Part shown: positions 35,650 through 44,362 of the stretch, piece by piece
How the letters are laid out: every line of letters starts with the position of its first letter
Numbering within the stretch: the first letter of the stretch is position 1
NCBI RefSeq assembly: GCF_000426465.1
Contig: NZ_KE384528.1
Span: 1 to 64,000 of the forward strand
Source: Epilithonimonas caeni DSM 17710
Lineage (GTDB): Bacteria; Bacteroidota; Bacteroidia; Flavobacteriales; Weeksellaceae
Length of the DNA stretch: 64,000 nt
Direction: 5' to 3'
Notes under the pieces: model-generated
Databases searched by the model: none
The model's input: only the letters and a program-made list of their open reading frames with translations
What the model was told of the DNA's origin: nothing
Program-made: the position numbers and the translations under genes

Positions 35650-36378
35650 TCAATCGAAGGTTTTACTAGAATCTTCTAACAAACTATTCAACTCCTTCAA
35701 TTCAGAATCAGTCAAATCACGCCATTTCCCAACAGGAAGATCCAGTTTGATATTCATAATACGAATCCTTTTGAGCTTCTTCACCTCATATCCCAGATGT
35801 TCGCACATTCTGCGGATCTGACGGTTGAGACCTTGCGTGAGCACAATCCGGAAATTCATTGTATCGATTTTTTCAACCTCACATTTCTTTGTGATCGTGT
35901 CAAGAATAGGAACGCCGTTTCTCATTTTTTCGAGAAACTTTTCAGTGATCGGTTTATCAACCCTTACATAATATTCTTTCTCATGATTATTTCTTGCTCT
36001 TAGAATCTTATTGACAATATCGCCATCGGAAGTTAGAAGAATCAATCCTTCACTTGGTTTATCCAGTCTGCCTATCGGGAAAATACGTTTTGGATGGTTG
36101 ATATAATCAACAATATTGTTTTTCTCACGTTTGGTGTCCGTGGTACAAACAATCCCTACGGGTTTATTGAAAGCAATGTAAACAAACTCCTCTTCTACTT
36201 TTCTAATAGTTTTCCCATCTACGAAGATCTCATCCTCATCAGAAACTTTTGTTCCCAATTCAGGAACTACGCCGTTGATAGTGATCCTACCTTCTTCCAA
36301 AAGTTTGTCCGCAGCTCTTCTTGAACAGAAACCGACCTCCGATAAATATTTATTGATCCTTATTTTTTCCAATTTCAA
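35650..36378 (-). CDS. rluF: 23S rRNA pseudouridine synthase RluF-like
   Basis: 242 residues. An S4 RNA-binding domain (residues ~3-60, [20 protein letters not shown]) precedes the RsuA/RluF catalytic domain; the catalytic Asp is D106 in [11 protein letters not shown]. The RluF assignment (U2604) over RluB/RsuA rests on the [18 protein letters not shown] wording and overall length. Overlaps the truB stop by four bases (ATGA). Confidence 0.85.
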   Translation of the reverse strand: MKLEKIRINKYLSEVGFCSRRAADKLLEEGRITINGVVPELGTKVSDEDEIFVDGKTIRKVEEEFVYIAFNKPVGIVCTTDTKREKNNIVDYINHPKRIFPIGRLDKPSEGLILLTSDGDIVNKILRARNNHEKEYYVRVDKPITEKFLEKMRNGVPILDTITKKCEVEKIDTMNFRIVLTQGLNRQIRRMCEHLGYEVKKLKRIRIMNIKLDLPVGKWRDLTDSELKELNSLLEDSSKTFD

Positions 36379-37082
36379 TTATTTAAATCAACAAATTTAA
36401 ACTCATTTTTCAAAAATTCCGCAGTTGCATCATTTACAGAATAATTCCCAATCTTAGTTCGTCTAAGTTGCGTCAGATATGCTCCGACTTCTAATTCCTG
36501 ACCTATGTCGTGAGCCAGACTCCTTATATAAGTTCCTTTGCTACAACCAACGGTAAAAGACACGAAAGGCAAATTTATTTCTATATCATTGATGTAATGA
36601 ATAGTAGTCTTCCTTGATTTCATTTCAACTTCTTCGCCTTTTCTAGCTAAGTCATAAGCACGATTTCCATCGATTTTGATGGCTGAGAAGACTGGTGGTT
36701 TTTGATCGATCTCTCCTATGAATTTTTCTAAAGCCAAACGAATCTGCTCTTCCGTAATATGGGAAAAATCTCGATGTAAGATTTCCGGTTTTTCGGTATC
36801 ATAAGATTCGGTTTGGACACCAATTTTAATTTCCGTCCAATACTCCTTTGGCGCATCCTGAATCTCCGGAATCTTCTTTGTGAATTTCCCCGTGCAGACA
36901 ATCAAAAGTCCCGTTGCCCTTGGATCCAATGTTCCGGCATGACCAATTTTGAATTTTTTAGGCAATTCTTTGAACTCTCTTTTGAGTTTATACTTCAACT
37001 TATTGACAGTCTGAAAACTGGTCCAATCCAAAGGTTTGTCCAAGAGAAATATGTGTCCGGATTGTAATTCTTCTGCTGTCAT
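36375..37082 (-). CDS. truB: tRNA pseudouridine55 synthase TruB
   Basis: 235 residues. [18 protein letters not shown] at the N-terminus and the catalytic [13 protein letters not shown] with D53. [17 protein letters not shown] is the conserved RNA-binding strand. Makes pseudouridine-55 in tRNA T-loops. Coupled to rluF. Confidence 0.94.
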   Translation of the reverse strand: MTAEELQSGHIFLLDKPLDWTSFQTVNKLKYKLKREFKELPKKFKIGHAGTLDPRATGLLIVCTGKFTKKIPEIQDAPKEYWTEIKIGVQTESYDTEKPEILHRDFSHITEEQIRLALEKFIGEIDQKPPVFSAIKIDGNRAYDLARKGEEVEMKSRKTTIHYINDIEINLPFVSFTVGCSKGTYIRSLAHDIGQELEVGAYLTQLRRTKIGNYSVNDATAEFLKNEFKFVDLNN

Positions 37083-37131
37083 TTTTCGAGTTGGAGGGTT
37101 TGAGAGTTATAGAGTCTTTTTAAAAGGAAGG

Positions 37132-37223
37132 ATGTAATGCAGCCCGGCTTGAGTGGAGCTCTTTTTCTTTTTTTGGCTAAAAAAGAAAAAAGCGGGAACG
37201 GAAGACGGAAAAGCTGCCACTAA
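37132..37223 (+). repeat. Structured interspersed repeat (AGCCC...GCGG family), copy B
   Basis: Starts near GTAATGCAGCCCGGCTTGAG, continues TGGAGCTC and ends GCGGGAACGGAAGACGG, AAAAGCTGCCACTAA. The centre is a hairpin, CTTTTTCTTTTTT/AAAAAAGAAAAAAG with a TGGC loop. Both ends line up with the minus strand of copy A (30683-30771). It fills the truB-uppP gap. Confidence 0.65.
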
Positions 37224-37269
37224 AATATTAAATTGCTTTCAACGAAGTCAAATAGCTGCCCAAATAATT

Positions 37270-38088
37270 CTATTTAAAAAAATAAAAATAGACCAACAAA
37301 GCTATACCTACGAAAATACGATACCAGCCCCAAGGTCGGAAACCATATTTGTTAAGCAAAGCGATAAAAGATTTTATAGCGATCCAGGCTACAATAAAGG
37401 CTACAATATTTCCAACTATGAAAATTAAAATATGATTCTGGGATTGCAAAATCATTTCGTAACCTTTCATTGGATTCGGTGTCTCCTTTCCCCAGGTTTT
37501 TACAAAAACAGAATAGACCGTAACCGCCAACATTGTAGGAACGGCCAAAAAAAATGAAAATTCGGCAGCGGCTTTTCTGGATAAGCCTTGCGCCATTCCT
37601 CCAATGATGGAAGCCGCACTTCTACTCGTCCCGGGCATCATTGCGAGACATTGCCAAAAACCTATCGTCACAGCTTTTTTGATGGATATTTCTTTCTCAT
37701 CATGAACAATGGGATTTTTGAACCAATTGTCAGCAAACAACAATACCACACCTCCTAAAACCAAAACAGATGAAATTGCAATTTGATTTCCCAGAACAGA
37801 TTCTATGGCATCATCCAAGAAAAAACCAATGATCAGAGCCGGCATCACGGCAAAAGCCAATTTGTAATAAAACTGAAGATTACTGAAATCGAAGAACTTT
37901 TTCCAATAAGCAACAACCACGGAAAGTATTGCGCCAAACTGGATCGAAACCTGAAACATCTTCAAAAATTCGGTTTCTTCCAATCCCATAAGGTTTGCAG
38001 CAAACCCCATGTGTGCCGTGGAAGAAATTGGTAAATATTCCGTAAGTCCTTCTACGATCGCAATGATAATTGCTTTTATCAAATCCAT
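37270..38088 (-). CDS. uppP: Undecaprenyl-diphosphate phosphatase
   Basis: 272 residues, about eight membrane segments. The active-site motifs are EGLTEYLPISSTAHM (13-27, with E13 and E17; the family usually has SSTGH, here SSTAH) and PGTSRSAASI. It recycles the lipid carrier for peptidoglycan and other polymers. It belongs to the ftsX-DUF3098-uppP-truB block, which I recall as conserved in Bacteroidota. Confidence 0.93.
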   Translation of the reverse strand: MDLIKAIIIAIVEGLTEYLPISSTAHMGFAANLMGLEETEFLKMFQVSIQFGAILSVVVAYWKKFFDFSNLQFYYKLAFAVMPALIIGFFLDDAIESVLGNQIAISSVLVLGGVVLLFADNWFKNPIVHDEKEISIKKAVTIGFWQCLAMMPGTSRSAASIIGGMAQGLSRKAAAEFSFFLAVPTMLAVTVYSVFVKTWGKETPNPMKGYEMILQSQNHILIFIVGNIVAFIVAWIAIKSFIALLNKYGFRPWGWYRIFVGIALLVYFYFFK

Positions 38089-38111
38089 AGTTTGTTTTTA
38101 TTTTTACTAAT

Positions 38112-38158
38112 AAAAAACTTTGCCCCGAGTTACCAGGACAAAGCTGTTATTTTTATTT
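38112..38158 (-). terminator. Possible terminator after DUF3098 gene
   Basis: On the minus strand CTTTGTCC...GGGGCAAAG form an imperfect stem around TGGTAACTC, followed by TTTTTTATT. It would sit between the DUF3098 gene and uppP, so read-through may be partial. Confidence 0.45.
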
Positions 38159-38167
38159 AAATTAAAA

Positions 38168-38473
38168 TTAATCTTTGTTTCTTTTCAGAATTGCAACCAC
38201 TTGAACTACAAAACCTGCAATCACCAAAAATGGTGCAAGTCTTATTCTTCTAAATGAGAAAATTTCCTCATTCCAATAATTCGGGTCAAATTTCCCTTCC
38301 GGAGTCGTATTTGCATCTGCACCCATCATCAGCAGGAAGCCTAAGAGAATCAATCCTAATCCGATCAACATCAATTTGAAATTCTTATTTCCAAAATAGA
38401 ACGTCTTTTTCTCGACAGTTTCAGTTGTCCCGAACTGGTCTGCAGAATATTTATTTTTTGCTTTTTTTGCCAT
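38168..38473 (-). CDS. DUF3098 family small membrane protein
   Basis: 101 residues with two membrane segments (LMLIGLGLILLGFLLMMGAD, ~34-53, and FLVIAGFVVQVVAIL, ~82-96). A KTFYFGNKNFKLM motif precedes the first. Position right behind ftsX and ahead of uppP is typical of DUF3098; function unknown, but a link to the divisome is likely from context. Confidence 0.85.
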   Translation of the reverse strand: MAKKAKNKYSADQFGTTETVEKKTFYFGNKNFKLMLIGLGLILLGFLLMMGADANTTPEGKFDPNYWNEEIFSFRRIRLAPFLVIAGFVVQVVAILKRNKD

Positions 38474-38475
38474 TT

Positions 38476-39375
38476 TTAAGAGTAATATAAATCATCCACG
38501 TTGCTACGCAAGAATCTCCAGGTTGCAAAGATAGTACTTGCAATGGTAATAAAAACACCCACGAAAAGAATTATCAAAACAAGATAGACATATTGGGTGG
38601 TATCCTGCACAAACGGAGTCCCGATCTGATTGGTAAAGTAATACCAAATACCTCCCAGAGCTAAAATCCCTATAAATGCACCAATCAATCCAAGAACCAG
38701 AGCTTCCCTGATAAAAGGCATCAAAATAAATCTCCTTTTTGCGCCCACCAGCTGCATTGTTTTGATAATGAATCTTTTAGAAAAAATCTTCAGTCTGATA
38801 GAATTATTGATCAATACAATCGCTACAATCAAGAATAAAATTGAAAATGCCAAGATCCAGGTCAATATCCTGTTCAGGTTGTTATAAACGTCAATTGTCA
38901 GCTTATTATCATTGGCCACATCTTTCACACCTTCAATAGCTTTTAGCTGGGCAACAACACCATCTATTTTGGCAGGATCCACAAACTCCGGTTTGAGAGT
39001 AACCTCTACAGAAGCTGGAAAAATATCTTCCTCGAAAAGTGCATCGGAATCAATTCCCAATTGTCTTTTCGCAATTACGGAAGCTTCCTGTTTAGAGATA
39101 TATTTCGCTTGTTTCACATAATTCTGCTGCTTGATCTTTGTAAAAGTCTCTTCCTGGAATTTAAGTGTTTTCGCAGAGTCTCTTGGATCAAGATACTCAT
39201 CAAAGTAAGCTTCAACCACAAGTTGCTCTTTGATATAATCCGAATATTTTTGAGCATTGATCAATATCAATCCAAATAATCCCACAAGGAATAAAACCAG
39301 TGAAATACTGATGACCACAGTAATATTACTGGATCTAAGTCTGCTTTTATTAAAATCGTCTACGGTCTTTGGCAT
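38476..39375 (-). CDS. ftsX: Cell division protein FtsX
   Basis: 299 residues from the ATG at 39375 (an in-frame TTG one codon upstream is ignored). Four membrane segments: one near residues 20-40 and three in the C-terminal half, with a periplasmic domain between. Partner of FtsE in the ABC-type complex that controls septal peptidoglycan hydrolases; ftsE is not in this window. Confidence 0.92.
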   Translation of the reverse strand: MPKTVDDFNKSRLRSSNITVVISISLVLFLVGLFGLILINAQKYSDYIKEQLVVEAYFDEYLDPRDSAKTLKFQEETFTKIKQQNYVKQAKYISKQEASVIAKRQLGIDSDALFEEDIFPASVEVTLKPEFVDPAKIDGVVAQLKAIEGVKDVANDNKLTIDVYNNLNRILTWILAFSILFLIVAIVLINNSIRLKIFSKRFIIKTMQLVGAKRRFILMPFIREALVLGLIGAFIGILALGGIWYYFTNQIGTPFVQDTTQYVYLVLIILFVGVFITIASTIFATWRFLRSNVDDLYYS

Positions 39376-39537
39376 CAAAAAAATTTTTGCTAAAATAGAA
39401 ATTTTCGTTTAATAATCGGCTTTGGTCTCTGTTAATAAAATCATAAAACAAGCCTAAAGGACCCAATCTATTAAGTATCCTTATAACGTCCAAATCGGCA
39501 TTTTTCTTGTTTAGATAAATTTATCAAATCAAAAATT

Positions 39538-40530
39538 ATGAAACTCTTACGTCAAACTTCGGGGAAAAATGTCTTCTACATCAATCAAAATAATGAGAAA
39601 CTCAAAGACAAAGAAAAAATAGACTACATAAAGTCACTTGTGATCCCGCCAGCCTGGACAGATGTAGAGATCACAACCAATAAAAGAGCAAAGATATTAG
39701 CAGTGGGCCGTGATCAAAAAGGCAGGAAGCAATATATCTACAATCCAAAATTCCGGGCTAGAAAAGATGCTGATAAATTTGACAGGATCCTACATTTTGC
39801 AGAAAATCTCGAACATATGCGCCGCGTCACAGGGCAACATCTCCGCAAGAAAAAAATGTCCCGTGAAAAGGTGATGGCTGCGATGGTAAGACTTCTTGAC
39901 TCAGCCTATTTCAGGCCCGGAAGTCCAAAATATACTCAGCAAAACAAAAGTTATGGGTTAACGACGATCCGCAAAAAGCATTTGACAATCGAAGGTGATG
40001 AGATGATTTTTTCTTACAAGGGAAAATCGGGAAAATTTCAGGAAAAACATGTTATCAATTCGAAATTATCAAAAGTAATTGCCCAGCTTGAAGAATTACC
40101 CGGCTACAGACTTTTCAAATATTACGATGAAAACGATGAATTGATCATGGTGGAAAGCCAGGACCTGAATCAATACATCAAAGAAGTAATGGGAGAAGAA
40201 TTCTCTGCGAAAGACTTTCGTACCTGGGCAGGAACGATGATCGCCGCCGGAATCCTGGACGAACTCGGGATCTGTGAAAAACAGCAACAAAAAGAAATGA
40301 AAAAACGAATCCGAAATGCTATTGTTGCCGTTTCCGAAAAATTGGGAAATACACCTGCTGTCGCCAGAGATTCCTACATTGACCCAAGAATTTTTGAGCA
40401 TTACAAAAATGGGCAGACTATCCATTACTTTCAAAAAGAGATCAAAAAACTTTTGAAAAAGAACGAAAATCTTTCAGAAACAGAAATTGGCGTTTTGCAT
40501 ATGTTGAAATCTAAAGTAAAAGCTTCGTGA
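39538..40530 (+). CDS. DNA topoisomerase IB (poxvirus-like)
   Basis: 330 residues. The N-terminal domain has IPPAWTDVEI and RKQYIYNPKFR; the catalytic domain carries KKKMSREKVMAAMVRLLD, an AGTM(I) region near DFRTWAGTMIAA, and the nucleophile Tyr280 in ARDSYIDPRIF. It relaxes supercoils by single-strand nicking. The last two sense codons and the TGA stop lie in an interspersed repeat. Confidence 0.9.
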   Translation: MKLLRQTSGKNVFYINQNNEKLKDKEKIDYIKSLVIPPAWTDVEITTNKRAKILAVGRDQKGRKQYIYNPKFRARKDADKFDRILHFAENLEHMRRVTGQHLRKKKMSREKVMAAMVRLLDSAYFRPGSPKYTQQNKSYGLTTIRKKHLTIEGDEMIFSYKGKSGKFQEKHVINSKLSKVIAQLEELPGYRLFKYYDENDELIMVESQDLNQYIKEVMGEEFSAKDFRTWAGTMIAAGILDELGICEKQQQKEMKKRIRNAIVAVSEKLGNTPAVARDSYIDPRIFEHYKNGQTIHYFQKEIKKLLKKNENLSETEIGVLHMLKSKVKAS

Positions 40531-40545
40531 GCCTCAGCCTGACAG
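40522..40545 (+). repeat. CTTCG...CTCAGCCTGACA repeat, copy e, over a stop codon
   Basis: GCTTCGTGAGCCTCAGCCTG then ACAG. The TGA at 40528-40530 is the stop of the topoisomerase IB gene, so the gene ends inside the repeat. Confidence 0.65.
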
Positions 40546-40577
40546 TTTGTACAATTCCCTTTACTTATCCCAAAATA

Positions 40578-42062
40578 TCAATTTGATAAGTATTTGAATA
40601 CATCTCCTATTTTATTGATCAGATCCGTTGGTAGCATTGCCTCTGTCGAGAATTCTCCAGCAGCAAAATCGCCCGCTTTGCCATGGAGCCAAACTCCGAA
40701 AAGGCAAGCATCTTCGATTTCATATCTTTGAGAGATCAATGATGTTAAAATCCCTGTCAGTACATCGCCGCTTCCACCTTTTGCCATCCCTGCATTGCCT
40801 GTGATATTGTAAAACACTTTTTTTTCCGGTGTGACCACTGCTGTATGATGATCTTTCAGAATAATAAAAATCTGTAATTCTTCCGCTTTTTGTTTTGCTA
40901 ATTCTAATCTTTGAAAAGAGTTTTCAGTTTTTCCAAAAAGCCTTTCGAACTCCAAAGGATGCGGTGTAATGACCGAGTTTTTTGGAATTAGATTTAATTC
41001 CTGACTTTCAGCTAAGATATTAAGTGCGTCCGCATCCAAAACAACTGGATCGGTATAATTTTCAATAAATTCCAACAAAGCTTTTTGTGTCTCTTTTTCT
41101 TTCCCCAAACCAGGTCCTATTCCGTAAACCGCCTTTTCCTGAATTTCGATTTCAACAACGTGATCTTCTCCGGAATCGATGAACATAGCCTCAGGAATTT
41201 GAGATTGGAGAACCATATTTCCACATTTTGGTGCAATAATAAAAGTCAGTCCACTGCCAGTTCTGAGTGCTGAAAGAGTCGACATCAAAACCGCCCCGAT
41301 CTTACCATAACTTCCGCCAACCAAAATACTTTTCCCGTAAGTGCCTTTATGACTGTATTCTTTCCGAGGTTTGTAAATGTTTTTGATCAAAACTTCATCA
41401 ATTACAAAATAATCGGTTTTTGCCTCATTGATAAAATCTTTATTAAGGCCAATATCTAAAACTGTGATCCTCCCACAAAATTTCCCGGTTTCCGGATGAA
41501 GAAAACTTCTTTTGTAAAACTGAAAAGTCAATGTGAAATCTGTTTTGAAAACCGTAGAATGTTCATTAATTATTTTGTCCGCAAAAAGTCCGGTCGGAAT
41601 GTCAATAGATATTTTAGGAGCCTGAGTTTGATTTAATTTTTCAATTAAGTTTTTAAAATCATCAGACAATTCCCGATTCAATCCATAACCGAATAGAGCG
41701 TCAATAATCACTGATCCTCTATTATTCTCAAATTTAGAAAAACCCTTGATTCCTATTCCGCTGATCTTCTTTATTCTATCAAGATTAATTTTGGAATCAT
41801 CAGAAAACTTAGAATTATTTTCATCAATAAAAACATCCACATCAAATCCTTTCTCATAAAGCATCCTTGCGATTGCAAATCCATCACCACCATTGTTCCC
41901 GTTTCCACAGAAAATCGAGAAGCCTTTATTTATCTTAAAATTGATCTCTATCCAATCTGAACAAGCTTTTGCAGCCCTTTCCATGAGATCAATGGAAGAG
42001 ATTCCTTTTTCAATGGTAACAGAATCGGCTTGCTTGATTTGGGTTGATGAGAGGATTTTCAT
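40578..42062 (-). CDS. nnrD: Bifunctional NAD(P)H-hydrate epimerase/dehydratase
   Basis: 494 residues. N-terminal epimerase domain (NnrE) with GNGNNGGDG at 53-61; C-terminal ADP-dependent dehydratase (NnrD) with SILVGGSYGKIGAVLMS and the MAKGGSGDVLTGILTSL motif. It repairs hydrated NADH/NADPH. A fused form like E. coli YjeF, complete at both ends. Divergent from mscL. Confidence 0.93.
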   Translation of the reverse strand: MKILSSTQIKQADSVTIEKGISSIDLMERAAKACSDWIEINFKINKGFSIFCGNGNNGGDGFAIARMLYEKGFDVDVFIDENNSKFSDDSKINLDRIKKISGIGIKGFSKFENNRGSVIIDALFGYGLNRELSDDFKNLIEKLNQTQAPKISIDIPTGLFADKIINEHSTVFKTDFTLTFQFYKRSFLHPETGKFCGRITVLDIGLNKDFINEAKTDYFVIDEVLIKNIYKPRKEYSHKGTYGKSILVGGSYGKIGAVLMSTLSALRTGSGLTFIIAPKCGNMVLQSQIPEAMFIDSGEDHVVEIEIQEKAVYGIGPGLGKEKETQKALLEFIENYTDPVVLDADALNILAESQELNLIPKNSVITPHPLEFERLFGKTENSFQRLELAKQKAEELQIFIILKDHHTAVVTPEKKVFYNITGNAGMAKGGSGDVLTGILTSLISQRYEIEDACLFGVWLHGKAGDFAAGEFSTEAMLPTDLINKIGDVFKYLSN

Positions 42063-42148
42063 TTCGGGTTGATTACATGATCATCAAATTTAGTCAATAA
42101 ATTTATTTTGGAATATTAACGAATAAACTATTATAAATAAAAAAAAGC

Positions 42149-42156
42149 TATTTTTG
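42149..42156 (+). promoter_or_regulatory. Putative mscL promoter -7 element
   Basis: TATTTTTG matches TAnnTTTG, 24 bases before the mscL ATG at 42181. Confidence 0.45.
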
Positions 42157-42180
42157 TTTATAACAATAAAAAAAACAACT

Positions 42181-42555
42181 ATGGGATTTGTAAAAGAATT
42201 TAAAGAATTTGCTTTCAAGGGCAATGTAGTAGATCTTGCAGTCGGTGTTATCATTGGAGGAGCATTTGGTGCAATTGTAAAATCGTTGGTAGATGATGTG
42301 ATCACGCCGCTTTTACTTACTCCGGCCCTGGAGGCTGCGGGTGCAGAAAACATCAAAGAATTGGCCTGGAACGGTGTTACTTATGGAAATTTCCTTTCTT
42401 CTGTCATCAGTTTCCTGGTGATCGCATTTGTTTTGTTCTGGATCATCAAATTGGCTAACAAAGTTAACAAGAAACCGGAAGAAGCTCCTGCTGGACCATC
42501 ATCTACAGATGTTCTATTAGCAGAAATACGAGATGAGCTTAAGAAAAAATCATAA
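42181..42555 (+). CDS. mscL: Large-conductance mechanosensitive channel
   Basis: 124 residues from the ATG at 42181; an in-frame TTG at 42154 lies in the -7 region and is rejected. GFVKEFKEFAFKGNVVDLAV is the N-terminal helix and TM1 entry, TM2 is near 80-100, and the C-terminal LLAEIRDELKKKS is the cytoplasmic bundle. Releases solutes on osmotic downshock. Confidence 0.95.
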   Translation: MGFVKEFKEFAFKGNVVDLAVGVIIGGAFGAIVKSLVDDVITPLLLTPALEAAGAENIKELAWNGVTYGNFLSSVISFLVIAFVLFWIIKLANKVNKKPEEAPAGPSSTDVLLAEIRDELKKKS

Positions 42556-42558
42556 AAA

Positions 42559-42590
42559 AAATCGCCACAAATTGTGGCGATTTTCTATTT
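42559..42590. terminator. Bidirectional terminator between mscL and GLPGLI gene
   Basis: AAATCGCCACAA (42559-42570) and TTGTGGCGATTT (42572-42583), a 12-bp near-perfect stem with T-rich sequence on both sides. Confidence 0.8.
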
Positions 42591-43433
42591 TAACAGGTCT
42601 AATTCTAAGATGTTATTATTCTTTTTCATACGCTCTTGTACTATTTTTTCTTGAGATCTTACATAATCCTGACCTCTTATTTCTTTTCCAGAATCATCAA
42701 CCATATAAGCTTGTCCGCTTAATGCTGCTTTCTTAAAATTCGCTAATGGGTCCTTCCTGTAATTTTTATAAATCGTTTGATATTTTGTATAATTAACAGG
42801 GATTGGTTTTTCGAATTCAAAAGCGAAAATATCTCTTTCAAAAACATTGTTTTTAATTCCCTTCAGCTCCATCTTGTGAAAGCCCGATTTATCTTCAATT
42901 CTCACAATAAGACCTGGTAACCCATAGAATTTATAAGGTCCATCCTGGATTGGAATTTCTGTTGAAAACCAAGCAATCCAATGTCTCCCTGCAAAATGAG
43001 CTTCAGCTTTTTGAACATTCCACTCTCCTACTTTTTCTTTATCTGGTAAAATCTTCCAATTAATTTTAACTTGTTGGTCAGCATTATAAAGTGTCATATC
43101 CAACGAAACAATATGATTGATTTTAAAATCGGGATAAGATTTCAGAACTTTATATCCAACCACACCTTGTTTTCCAGACATTTCTACTGGATTGTCACTG
43201 TGAGCTGCCATATTCTTTTTGAATTGAGCATCCATTATAGAATCGTTCTGGAAAACATATTCACTGTAATATTTGGAGCCTTTTTTATCAATATCCAAAA
43301 CCATTAATTCTGATTTTTTGGTTTCCAAATCTGTTGAATCTGTCTGGAACTGATAATCGTAATAAAATCTTTGGTTTTGAGAGAATACAAAAACAGAAAA
43401 AAAAAGGAAAATGGATAAAAATAGTTGTTTCAT
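42585..43433 (-). CDS. GLPGLI family protein 1
   Basis: 282 residues from the ATG at 43433 (MKQLFLSIFLFFSVFVFS, signal peptide); six upstream codons are dismissed. Carries the name-giving YKFYGLPGLIVRIED motif and HWIAWFSTEIPIQDGPYKFY. The family is exported and restricted to Bacteroidota; function unknown. Paralogue of the next gene upstream, with most of the central block alike. Confidence 0.88.
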   Translation of the reverse strand: MKQLFLSIFLFFSVFVFSQNQRFYYDYQFQTDSTDLETKKSELMVLDIDKKGSKYYSEYVFQNDSIMDAQFKKNMAAHSDNPVEMSGKQGVVGYKVLKSYPDFKINHIVSLDMTLYNADQQVKINWKILPDKEKVGEWNVQKAEAHFAGRHWIAWFSTEIPIQDGPYKFYGLPGLIVRIEDKSGFHKMELKGIKNNVFERDIFAFEFEKPIPVNYTKYQTIYKNYRKDPLANFKKAALSGQAYMVDDSGKEIRGQDYVRSQEKIVQERMKKNNNILELDLLK

Positions 43434-43466
43434 AAGCCGGTTATTAATCATTGATTTGAATTAATT

Positions 43467-44306
43467 TTATTTAGCAATATCAAGTTCAATTCTGTTATTA
43501 TCTTTCTTGATTTGAGCCTTCAAACGGTCTTCCTGCTCTTTGGCAATCTTTGTAGAAGTTCCATCTTTCCCTGTCAGCACGATCGATGTTCCGCCCATCT
43601 GAATTTGTTTGATTCCTTTTGTTGGGTCATTTTCATATTCTTTCAAGACTTTTTGGAATTGTTTGGAATTGACAGCTATTTCTTTTGCTTCCCAAACATT
43701 GATATCCATATCGCCAATTATATTTTTAATTCCTTTCAATTCTAATTTGTGAGAACCTGTTTTGTCTTCAATTTTGACAATTAACCCTGGTAAACCGTAG
43801 AATTTGTAAGGTCCGTCTTGAATCGGAATGTCTGTAGAAAACCAAGCTATCCAATGTCTGCCAGCAAAATCTGTTTCAGCTTTTTGAGTATTCCATTCTC
43901 CGATTTTTTCTTTTTCTGATGAGATTTTCCAATTGATTTTTCTGTCTTCAGAAATATTATATGCATCCATTCCCAATTTTCTGTGAAGATTCGTTTTATA
44001 ATCAGGATAAGTTTTGGTTACAGAATATCTCACATTCCCTTTTCGCATATCCGATTTTACATTGATTGAACCTGTCGCCTTCAGCTGTTGTTCCAAGTCT
44101 GCTTTCATCAAAGAATCTGAATTAAAAACCGTATAGCTATAATATTTGGAACCATCTTTTGTAGTATCCAGAAACATCATCTCCGTTTTGATATCGTCCA
44201 AATTGGTTGAATCTGAAATGAACTTGTATTCATAAATAAAACGTTTGTTTTGAGCAAAAGCCAGAATCCCAAAAATCAGGAATAAATTAATTAATAGTTT
44301 TTTCAT
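43467..44306 (-). CDS. GLPGLI family protein 2
   Basis: 279 residues with a signal peptide (residues 1-18, ending AFAQ). Shares HWIAWFST-IPIQDGPYKFYG and LPGLIV-IEDK with the neighbouring paralogue, which lies 33 bp downstream; a tandem duplication is likely. It follows the blaR1-type gene, but a hairpin terminator at 44325-44346 separates them. Confidence 0.88.
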   Translation of the reverse strand: MKKLLINLFLIFGILAFAQNKRFIYEYKFISDSTNLDDIKTEMMFLDTTKDGSKYYSYTVFNSDSLMKADLEQQLKATGSINVKSDMRKGNVRYSVTKTYPDYKTNLHRKLGMDAYNISEDRKINWKISSEKEKIGEWNTQKAETDFAGRHWIAWFSTDIPIQDGPYKFYGLPGLIVKIEDKTGSHKLELKGIKNIIGDMDINVWEAKEIAVNSKQFQKVLKEYENDPTKGIKQIQMGGTSIVLTGKDGTSTKIAKEQEDRLKAQIKKDNNRIELDIAK

Positions 44307-44324
44307 AATTATAAGTATTAAAAA

Positions 44325-44346
44325 AGCCGGCGGACCGGCTAAATGT
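44325..44346 (-). terminator. Terminator of the blaR1-type gene
   Basis: AGCCGG (44325-44330) and CCGGCT (44335-44340); TTTTTTAATA follows on the minus strand. Short but GC-rich. Confidence 0.65.
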
Positions 44347-44362
44347 TATGAATGTAAGTTGT

